Source: Luoshenia tenuis (GTDB lineage: Bacteria; Bacillota; Clostridia; Christensenellales; GCA-900066905). Taken from it: a stretch of 64,000 bases of DNA. The stretch covers positions 1 to 64,000 of the forward strand of contig NZ_JACRSO010000004.1 of NCBI RefSeq assembly GCF_014384745.1, given 5' to 3'. Position numbers and translations under genes: made by a program. The number at the start of each line of letters is the position of its first letter. Positions within the stretch are counted from its first letter, which is position 1. A model generated the notes under the pieces. It did no database searches. It had not been told where the DNA came from and was given only the letters and a program-made list of their open reading frames with translations. Of this stretch, positions 57,987 through 64,000 are shown piece by piece.

Positions 57987-58885
57987 GGTTTTCGTTCGGG
58001 AGAAAATCAAAGCATTATGCAAAACAGGGAGAAAAGTTAGGGAACGAGTTTTATATGTTAAGGGAGCGCGGAACGAACGCCGCCGGTGGAAATCTATAGT
58101 GCCCGCGCCCGGTGAGCGATGAAGGGCACGATGATTTCTGTGAGCGTAAGTTGAGGGCAAGTGCCCTTTGGCACGAAGGCCGAAACCTCAGCGAACAGAG
58201 GTGGCCCCAGAGATGGTCCTGGTAAGTGAGTGCAGCGCTCTGTGAGCATGAGACAAAGGCGAGCGGCCAACGTGCCGCGAAGCCTGCGTCCATAGCGAAC
58301 TTCAGGGGGCGCAAGCAGGGGGATTCCGATTTCCCCCTTAGGCTAAAGCCCCTCTGTTCACTGGGGCTTAACTTTAGTACTTTCTCCAGCAACGGCAAAA
58401 CCAGGCAACTCTCGGTTCGCTGGGGGTTTGGGCTTTACGCCTTACTGCGTTCGCCCGCACCTTACGCTCATCGGGTACTGCACTCGCTGCATCCGGCACT
58501 GCCGGCGCTCGTTCCGTACCCTCACAGAAATCATCGCTCGCTTTGCGGGTCCGTCAGCCTCTGTTCGTTACGGGTTCGCCCTGCGCGGCTTTCGCCCCTT
58601 GGGCTTACCTCGTACTCACAGAGCACTGCGTTCGCTGCATCCGGCACTGCCGGCGCTCACTCCGTACTCCACCGGCAGCGGGTGCTATAGATTTCCCCAA
58701 ACGGCCACTCCGTGGTGGGGACGGAGGTTTTTCAAGCTCTCCGATGCTAATGAATCAATTAATTCTCCAGCCGTTTCGCTTGTGCTTCGCTGCTTGTTTT
58801 CCATTTCTCTTGCCTCCCTCTGACGAGGGAGGTGGCGCACCCTTTGGGTGCGCCGGAGGGAGAGATTCCGCTGCACAAAAACCCA
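57987..58885. mobile_element. MITE-like repeat, copy 4, enlarged by internal insertion
   Basis: Left end GGTTTTCGTTCGGG preceded by TA; right end CACAAAAACCCA followed by TA (58886-58887). Orientation as copy 2. The standard modules are present at both ends (AGGGAGAAAAGTTAGGGAACG at the left; ACGGCCACTCCGTGG and the GGCGCACC palindrome at the right), but about 600 bases of unrelated repeat mosaic sit between. A short piece GGGGGATTCCGATTTCCCCC of the original element survives at 58318-58340. Confidence 0.7.
58083..58696. repeat. Mosaic of inverted repeats inside MITE copy 4
   Basis: Exact inverted pairs: GGAAATCTATAG at 58088-58099 with 58685-58696; CGATGATTTCTGTGAG at 58129-58144 with 58521-58536; GAACAGAGG at 58193-58201 with 58558-58566; GCTCTGTGAG at 58237-58246 with 58615-58624. 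GCATCCGGCACTGCCGGCGC occurs twice directly (about 58490 and 58637). The inner three pairs are not nested, so this is not one simple hairpin. No gene in 57773-59203. Confidence 0.75.
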
Positions 58886-59203
58886 TACCTTTATGCGCGA
58901 GCATGTCGTTCAAAACGGAGGCGAAGCCAAATAAGCTTCCTCGCCCGCGGCTCGGAATGACGGGGGTATACTTGAGAAGCGAACGGAAAGGGAATACAAG
59001 CGCGAGCGGCAAAAGGGACGAAGCGCGGGCCCACCGTTACAGGGCGAGCGCTTAAGCGGTAAATGTAGGAAGGCCAGGCGGCACAGTGGGCGCAAACGCC
59101 CCGTCTATTGCCCGGCCCGTGGAGCGAGCACTTAAGCGGCGGTGCGGGAAATGCGGGAAGACCGGGCGGCAAGGCGAACACAAACAATCGTCCCCTGTGC
59201 GGC

Positions 59204-60667
59204 CTATTTGGCCCGCCCCAGCGCCCCGTCCTCGGGCAGCCACAGGGCCACGGAGCCGCCGCCCACCGGGAAACGGGCGCAGCCGTTCTCCCCGATCACC
59301 ACGCGCCCGGGGCAGCCGCCCAGCGCATCGTAAAACCCGCGCCCGGCAAAGGCAACGCCCATGCACATCTCCTTTTCGCCCCCCGGCCCATCGCTGAGCA
59401 CCGCGGCCAGGCCGCTGCCCGGGTGGGCGGCATCCCCGGCGCGAGTCCAGCCGACGATGTTATAATCGTCAAAATAATCGGTCTGCTCGCCATAGGCGCA
59501 GTGTTTGCGGGCGCGCAGCAGCACGTCCAGCACCCCTTGCAGCGGGGGCTGGGTGCCATCCCCGGTGCCGTAATAATCCCCATAAAACACGCAGGGCAGC
59601 CCCGCCTCCCGCAGCAGGATCAGCGCGTAGCAAAGGGGCTTAAACCAGCTTTGCACCGGGGAGTGCAGCGCCTGGCCGCACTGGGTATCGTGGTTATCCA
59701 CAAAGGTCACCGCCCGGCAAGGGCGCGCGGCGGTCAGCGTGCCCTCGAAGATGCGGCGCATATCAAAATTGCCGCCGCTGGTGGAGGCCCGGTAAAAGTT
59801 ATAGTGCAGCGGCACATCGAAAAGGTGCATCACCCTTCCGCAGGCGTCCAGGTAATGGGTGAGCATGCCCACCTCGCCGTTCCAATACTCCCCCACCGCG
59901 AAAAGCGGCCTGCCGCTGAGATTGCGCAGGCGCTCCAGCCAATGGGTAAAAAAGTCAAAGCGGATGTGCTTGACCGCGTCCAGCCGGAAGCCGTCCGCCC
60001 CGGTGGTCTGCAAGTACCACGCGCCAAAGGCGTCCAGCTCCTCTACCACCTCGGGGTTCTTGGTGTCCAGGTTGGCGCCCATCAGGTAGTCAAAATTGCC
60101 CCGCTCCTTGTCCACATCCCGCTCCCAGGGCTTGCCCTCAAAGCGGAAGATGGCGCTGCGCTGGCCGCCGTTATCCCAATCCACGGCGTTAAAATGGGTC
60201 CAATTCCATTGGAAGGGGGAGTATTGGCCGCCCCGGCCGGGGAAGGTAAAACGGGTCCAGGCGTCGATCTGCTCCTCCCCGCCGATCTCCCGGGTGCGGT
60301 CGGCCTCGTCGCTGCGGCGCACGGTCACCCGCTCGGTCTCGTCCGCGCCGATGCGGTGGTTGAGCACGATATCCGGATAGACCGCAAGGCCCGCTTGGTG
60401 CAGCGCGGCGATGGCGGCCAGGTATTCCGCCCTTGTGCCGTACTTGGTGGGTACGCTGCCCTTTTGGTCAAACTCGCCCAGATCGTACAGGTCGTACACC
60501 GCGTAGCCGGTATCCGCCCCGCCCTTGGCCCCCTTATAGGCCGGGGGCAGCCACACGCCGGTAAAGCCCAGCTGGGCCAGGTGCTGGGCATCCCCGGCCG
60601 TGCGGCGCCAGTGCGCCCCGTCGCTGGGCAGGTACCACTCAAAGTATTGGATCAAGGTCTGGTTCAA
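59204..60667 (-). CDS. Cytoplasmic alpha-amylase (GH13)
   Basis: 487 residues in the range of AmyS/AmyA-type alpha-amylases. N-terminus NQTLIQYFEWYLPSDG is the family hallmark. Catalytic residues: nucleophile Asp230 (GFRLDAVKH), acid/base Glu260 (AVGEYW), transition-state Asp327 (VDNHDTQ); VLNHRIGAD is conserved region I. No signal peptide, so intracellular hydrolysis of starch or glycogen oligomers is likely. The start is TTG at 60667, 6 bases after GGAGGTG; the longer frame from 60742 has no support. Both sides are 1.5-1.7 kb of gene-free repeats. Confidence 0.94.
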   Translation of the reverse strand: MNQTLIQYFEWYLPSDGAHWRRTAGDAQHLAQLGFTGVWLPPAYKGAKGGADTGYAVYDLYDLGEFDQKGSVPTKYGTRAEYLAAIAALHQAGLAVYPDIVLNHRIGADETERVTVRRSDEADRTREIGGEEQIDAWTRFTFPGRGGQYSPFQWNWTHFNAVDWDNGGQRSAIFRFEGKPWERDVDKERGNFDYLMGANLDTKNPEVVEELDAFGAWYLQTTGADGFRLDAVKHIRFDFFTHWLERLRNLSGRPLFAVGEYWNGEVGMLTHYLDACGRVMHLFDVPLHYNFYRASTSGGNFDMRRIFEGTLTAARPCRAVTFVDNHDTQCGQALHSPVQSWFKPLCYALILLREAGLPCVFYGDYYGTGDGTQPPLQGVLDVLLRARKHCAYGEQTDYFDDYNIVGWTRAGDAAHPGSGLAAVLSDGPGGEKEMCMGVAFAGRGFYDALGGCPGRVVIGENGCARFPVGGGSVALWLPEDGALGRAK

Positions 60668-60779
60668 AGCTTTCACCTCCGCTCTTGCGTAATAAGCGTC
60701 CTTTGTGCCGCTCGCACTTTGTGCTTTTCGTCGTGCTTGCACCCGCCGTTCACGTTTTTGGCGCTGTCATTCCGAAGCG

Positions 60780-61100
60780 CCCGGTGAGGGCGAGGAGCGA
60801 GCGCCGCCAGTGGCGGAAGAAGCGAACGTAGCGCCCAATGAGCGCGAGATAAACCCGAGCAGCCGACGTGCTGCGATGGGCGAATCCGCAGCGAACCCCG
60901 AGTTGCTTGACTTTGTCGTTGTCAGGGGGAGCACATAAGTTAAGCCGCGCAGCGCAAGCCCCCAGCGAACCGAGAGTTGCCGGGCCTGTGCTGTTGTTAG
61001 AGGGAGAACTTAAGCCGTGCTGCGATGGGCGAATCCGCAGCGAACCCCGAGTTGTTTGGTTCTGCCATTGCTAGGGGGAGCACGTAAGTCGCCCGTCCCG
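60780..61100. repeat. Three-unit repeat related to the 58.4 kb mosaic
   Basis: AGCGAACCCCGAGTTG, AGCGAACCGAGAGTTGCC and AGCGAACCCCGAGTTG (at about 60891, 60965 and 61038) are each followed by GTTG...AGGGGGAGCA or AGAGGGAGAAC and TTAAG or GTAAG. The second is the inverted match of GGCAACTCTCGGTTCGCTGG at about 58405-58424. GTGCTGCGATGGGCGAATCC occurs twice. Confidence 0.75.
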
Positions 61101-61209
61101 CTTCCGCCCCCGCTCTCCCCTTTCTCCCTTGCCTCCCTCATTGAGGGAGGTGGCAGGCGCAGCCTGACGGAGGGAGTGCCCTGCGGCTCATGGTTTATGC
61201 ACTGCCAAC

Positions 61210-61290
61210 CGCTAATGCAAGAGATTCTTCGCTCGGCCTTACGGCCTTGCTCTGAATGACAGGGCTATCGCCCTCTTATCCGCTCTTAAC
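61210..61290. repeat. Composite short repeat (inverted copy)
   Basis: CCGCTAATGCAAGAGATTC, TTCGCTCGGCCTTACGGCC and CTCTGAATGACAGGGCTATCG: the reverse complement of the composites at 18004, 18388, 50893 and 54826. It joins the array that follows. Confidence 0.75.
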
Positions 61291-61655
61291 TTCCCATGTT
61301 TTCCTATTCTCTTGCCCGCCATAGTCTTGGTTCCGTTTCCCGGCTCCGTTCCAGGGCTATCGCCCTTTTAGCCGCTCCTAGCTTCCTATGTTTCTTTAAG
61401 CTCTCGCCCGCCATGGTCTTGGTTCCATTTCCCGGCTCCGTTCCTGGGCTATCGCCCTCTTATCCGCTCTTAACTTCCCATGTTTTTCTATTCTCTCGCC
61501 CGCCATGGTCTTGGTTCCGTTTCCCGGCTCTGTTCCTGGGCTATCGCCCTCTTATCCGCTCCTAGCTTTCTATGTTTCTTTAAGCTCTCGCCCGCCATGG
61601 TCTTGGTTCCGTTTCTCGGCTCCGTACCTGGGCTATCGCCCTTTTGCCGCTCCTG
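61265..61655. repeat. Tandem array of 92-base units
   Basis: GGGCTATCGCCC followed by TTATCCGCTC or TTAGCCGCTCC, with core points at 61278, 61370, 61462, 61554 and 61645: 91-92 base spacing. The body reads CTTCCCATGTTT, CTCGCCCGCCATGG, TCTTGGTTCCGTTTC and CGGCTCCGTTCC. Same hairpin core as the arrays at 17.7, 34.4, 54.4 and 56.4 kb, in inverted orientation. No conserved reading frame. Confidence 0.85.
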
Positions 61656-61752
61656 ACTGCCTATATTGCCGTACACGCTCGCCCGTCACAAATGTTATTC
61701 CTGCCCCAAGTCATCCTCCATGCTGAAGGACAACGGAGCGAGTGTTAAGGTA

Positions 61753-62375
61753 CGGGGTTTTGCTCAACGTCATCTCTCCCTCCGGCGCGCCCAAAGGCGC
61801 GCCACCTCCCTCGTCAGCGGGAGGCAAGAGAAAGGTAAAACAAGCGGCGGAGCACAAGCGAAGCGACTGAAAAAATGCCTTGGTTCTCTACCGCACAAAA
61901 ACCTATGGTTTTCGTTCGGCCTCATCTCTCCCTCCGGCGCGCCTAAAGGCGCGCCACCTCCCTCGTCAGAGGGAGGCAAGAGAAAGGTAAAACAAGCGGC
62001 GGAGCACAAGCGAAGCGACTGAAAAAATGCCTTGGTTCTCTACCGACAAAAACCTATGGTTTTCGTTCGGCCTCATCTCTCCCTCCGGCGCGCCCAAAGG
62101 CGCGCCACCTCCCTCCTCAGAGGGAGGCAGGAGAAAGGTAAAACAAGCGGCGGCGCACAAGCGAAGCGACTGAAAAAATGCCTTGGTTCTCTACCGCACA
62201 AAAACCTATGGTTTTCGTTCGGCCTCATCTCTCCCTCCGGCGCGCCTAAAGGTGCGCCACCTCCCTCCTCAGAGGGAGGCAAGAAAAAGGGAAACCAAGC
62301 GAAAAGGAAAACAGGCAGCAAAGCACAAGCGAAACGGCTGGAAAATTGATGGGTTTATCCGCTTTGGATACGCCA
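61753..62375. mobile_element. Four tandem MITE-like half-elements
   Basis: CTCTCCCTCCGG cores at 61774, 61926, 62077 and 62229 (151-152 base period). Each unit carries GGCGCGCC, a GGAGG palindrome, AACAAGCGGCG, AAGCGAAGCGACTG and CCTTGGTTCTCTACCG, then a junction ACAAAAACCTATGGTTTTCGT, which looks like a right end joined to a left end across TAT. The leftmost end CGGGGTTTTGCTCAACG is preceded by TA at 61751-61752. The last unit runs into a different sequence near 62340. No gene in 60668-62407. Confidence 0.75.
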
Positions 62376-62407
62376 TCTGCAGGCGCGCTAACCCACCGCC
62401 CTCCCCT

Positions 62408-63106
62408 TCAGCGCGGCGGGGGGCCAAACAGCGCGTCCGCATCCAGGCCGGTGAAATCGGCCATCACCTTGTCCACCCCGGGCCGGGCCGCCATGCGATC
62501 GGCCGCCTCCCCCTGCGCCACGGCTAAAATGCGCCCGATGCCCGCGGCACGGGCGGCGGCCACCCCGGCGGGGGCATCTTCTGCCACCACGCAGACCTCC
62601 GGCGCCAGGCCCAGGTTTGCCGCCGCCTTCTGGTAAATATCCGGGTGGGGCTTGCCGGGCAGCTGTCCATCGTCGTAGACGATGCGCTCCAGCGCAAACC
62701 AGCGGTCCAGACGGAAGCGCTCCATAAAAAAGCGGACGTTGACGATCTCGGATCCGGTGGCGATGGTCATGGGCACGCCCCGGGCCTTCAGCGCGTCCAA
62801 AAAGCCTTCGGCCCCGGCGATGAGGTGGAAGTTCGCCGCGTCCTTTTGGCACAGCTCCCGATAGATGGCCTCCTTCTCCTCCAGCAGCCGCCAGACCTCC
62901 TGCTGGGGCAGGGGGCGGCCCAGCAGGTAGGCGAACACCGCAGCCCCCGGCCAGCCGTTGACCTGCCGCTCCATCTCCGCGTCCGTCAGGGCGCGCCCGC
63001 CCCGCAGGCGGGAAGAGATCACCCCCCAGGCGGCCTTTTGGTAGGGGGCGTCCCGGTACAGGGTGCCGTTAAAATCAAAGATAAAGCCCTTGTAGTGCAA
63101 AAGCAT
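62408..63106 (-). CDS. HAD-family hydrolase (beta-phosphoglucomutase/phosphatase type)
   Basis: About 232 residues. Motif I FIFDFNGTLYRD (near 8-19; DxN-G-T variant with Asn at the usual Asp+2 position being FDFNGT), cap domain, motif II IATGSE, motif III/IV GKPHPDIYQKAA then VVAEDAPAGVAAARAAG. Cleaves or transfers phosphate from small metabolites; substrate unknown. ATG 63106 or TTG 63100: GGGGAGG overlaps the ATG but is 6 bases before the TTG, so TTG is quite possible. It overlaps the nitroreductase gene stop region and is coupled. Confidence 0.9.
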   Translation of the reverse strand: MLLHYKGFIFDFNGTLYRDAPYQKAAWGVISSRLRGGRALTDAEMERQVNGWPGAAVFAYLLGRPLPQQEVWRLLEEKEAIYRELCQKDAANFHLIAGAEGFLDALKARGVPMTIATGSEIVNVRFFMERFRLDRWFALERIVYDDGQLPGKPHPDIYQKAAANLGLAPEVCVVAEDAPAGVAAARAAGIGRILAVAQGEAADRMAARPGVDKVMADFTGLDADALFGPPPR

Positions 63107-63117
63107 CCTCCCCAAGA

Positions 63118-63870
63118 TCAAAAATTATTCAGCTCCGGGTAAAACAGGTAGTGCTCCCCCTGCTTTTCCCAACGGCCGGCAAGCCCGGCCCCCAGCTCAA
63201 AGTGCAGCATGGCGATGCCCAGGTCCAGCCCGCCGCTTTTATCCCCGCCGGTGAGGGCGGCGGCCACGCGCCCCCGCTCAAAGGTGAAGTACACCGCCTT
63301 GCGGTTCAGGGCCGAGGGCATGCGCCCCACCGCCTCCATCCCCCGCATAAAGCTTTTGGGCGTGCCCTGCACCTCGTTAAAGAGTTTGGGCAGTTTTTTG
63401 GGCTTGCGGTGGGCGAACTTCAGCATCAGCCCCTCGACCAGGCTGCGCTTGGGCCCGGCGTAGCCCAGGGCGATGACGGCGCAAAGCGCCTCCCCCGGGG
63501 CCAGCTTGACGCAATCCTTCACGTCCTTTTTATGATAGGTGGCCCCCACCCAGCAGCTATCCACCCCCAGCACGGTGGCGGCCAGCACCAGCTCCTCCCC
63601 GCAGTAGCCGGGGGCGATGCGGGGCGTATCCGGCGGGCCCACCAGGGCGATGACCGCCTGCACGTTTTTGAACATGCCGTACCCGCCCGCCAGGCGGTTG
63701 AAAAAACGGGAACCCTGCGCCAGGTACTGGATGTGCAGGCCGCTTTTTTTGTTGATGCGGGCGATCTCGCCCTTTAACACCTGCTCCGCCCGGGCGGACA
63801 GGGGCTTATCCGCAAACGCCCGGCGGGAGTGCCGCCGGTAGATGGCAGAGCGCAGCTTTCTTCGGTCCAT
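63118..63870 (-). CDS. Nitroreductase family protein (TM1586-like)
   Basis: The 250-residue protein has YRRHSRRAFADKPL (FMN phosphate-binding Arg/Ser region, near 11-24), GYCGEELVLAATVLGVDSCWVGATY and AVIALGYAGP, as in FMN-dependent nitroreductases with two half-domains. Substrate unknown; these are often flavin-dependent oxidoreductases of quinones or nitro compounds. GGGGGAT is 7-8 bases before the ATG. The HAD gene follows with the stop and next start within 12 bases, so both are one operon. Confidence 0.88.
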   Translation of the reverse strand: MDRRKLRSAIYRRHSRRAFADKPLSARAEQVLKGEIARINKKSGLHIQYLAQGSRFFNRLAGGYGMFKNVQAVIALVGPPDTPRIAPGYCGEELVLAATVLGVDSCWVGATYHKKDVKDCVKLAPGEALCAVIALGYAGPKRSLVEGLMLKFAHRKPKKLPKLFNEVQGTPKSFMRGMEAVGRMPSALNRKAVYFTFERGRVAAALTGGDKSGGLDLGIAMLHFELGAGLAGRWEKQGEHYLFYPELNNF

Positions 63871-64000
63871 ATTCTGATCCCCCTTTGTCTGAATGCTCTC
63901 TTTATTTCTATTGTACTCTGAACCCGTGGTTTTGGGGTGAACAAAATCTTTCCGGTTTGTAAATTATTGCGCCCAAAGGGCAAATTGGGGGAAGCGGGCG
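63871..64000. other. Upstream region of the nitroreductase gene
   Basis: 130 bases to the window edge. TTGAACC and TACAAT-like sequences are present on the minus strand around 63905-63920, but no promoter is convincing. No gene seen. Confidence 0.35.

Noticed and set aside
58083..58696. Single large foldback (one long hairpin)
   Set aside because: The inner inverted pairs run in the same order on both sides (58129 with 58521, 58193 with 58558, 58237 with 58615), so they cannot all nest in one stem.
61666..62349. Open frames of about 100 codons in the repeat cluster
   Set aside because: They are translations of GGCGCGCC/GAGGGAGG repeats (for example KAPPPSSEGGK) and recur in every copy on both strands without start signals.

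Overview
The window is about 64 kb of GC-rich DNA (roughly 60% by eye, not computed) from a member of the Clostridia (Bacillota). The evidence is RpoB, RpoC and S12 of clostridial type, an L7Ae-like protein between rpoC and rpsL, strong AAGGAGG-type ribosome binding sites, many TTG/GTG starts, an NfnAB pair, and several families common in gut Clostridia (DUF5685, DUF4180, DUF2284, AI-2E exporter). A Christensenellales-like gut anaerobe is plausible but is inference only. No tRNA, rRNA or CRISPR array was seen.

Layout: 1-3670 (minus) is the str operon, L7Ae-rpsL-rpsG-fusA-tuf, with its own near-consensus promoter. 4510-11833 (minus) is rpoB-rpoC with tandem promoters and a terminator; a transposon-like repeat separates it from the str operon. 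12170-13493 (minus) is an AT-rich restriction-modification pair (BglII-like endonuclease plus MT-A70 methyltransferase). 13622-17204 (minus) is trpS-DUF5685-DnaJ-membrane protein-DUF2284. 18888-25059 (minus) holds an SDR dehydrogenase, a YbjQ protein, an aromatic-acid-exporter-like protein, the electron-bifurcating NfnAB pair and an iron alcohol dehydrogenase. 25730-28741 is a divergent pair of envelope proteins. 29265-36705 (minus) looks like a sugar-use region: Gfo/Idh/MocA oxidoreductase, MFS carrier, fucose/arabinose isomerase-like protein, aldo/keto reductase and aldose 1-epimerase. 37032-42097 holds a SLOG protein, a divergent LysR/MFS pair with a clear LysR box, and two tandem esterases. 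42192-44423 is a small AT-rich accessory module: an XRE regulator and DUF2971 protein facing two short genes. 44784-52059 holds leuS, DUF4180, an RpiB-like isomerase, GH42 beta-galactosidase and a GNAT acetyltransferase. 52190-63870 holds a cytidylate-kinase-like protein, an SLC13/ArsB-type permease, an AI-2E-family exporter, a lipoprotein, a cytoplasmic alpha-amylase, a HAD phosphatase and a nitroreductase.

The most unusual content is in the intergenic DNA. At least four copies of a transposon-like element (TIR about TGGGGTTTTGTTCAG, TA at most ends) are present; one copy appears to have inserted exactly at the transcription start of a small-gene operon. There are also five arrays of 88-96 bp tandem units sharing a GCGG-TTAAA-GGGC-hairpin-GCCC core, two of which bracket the AI-2E gene in opposite orientation. 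Many copies of two short palindromic repeats fill most gaps. Ribosomal protein S12 carries Arg at position 88, where Lys is usual and where Lys-to-Arg is a classical streptomycin-resistance change.

All calls come from reading translated sequence and motifs; no database search was run.
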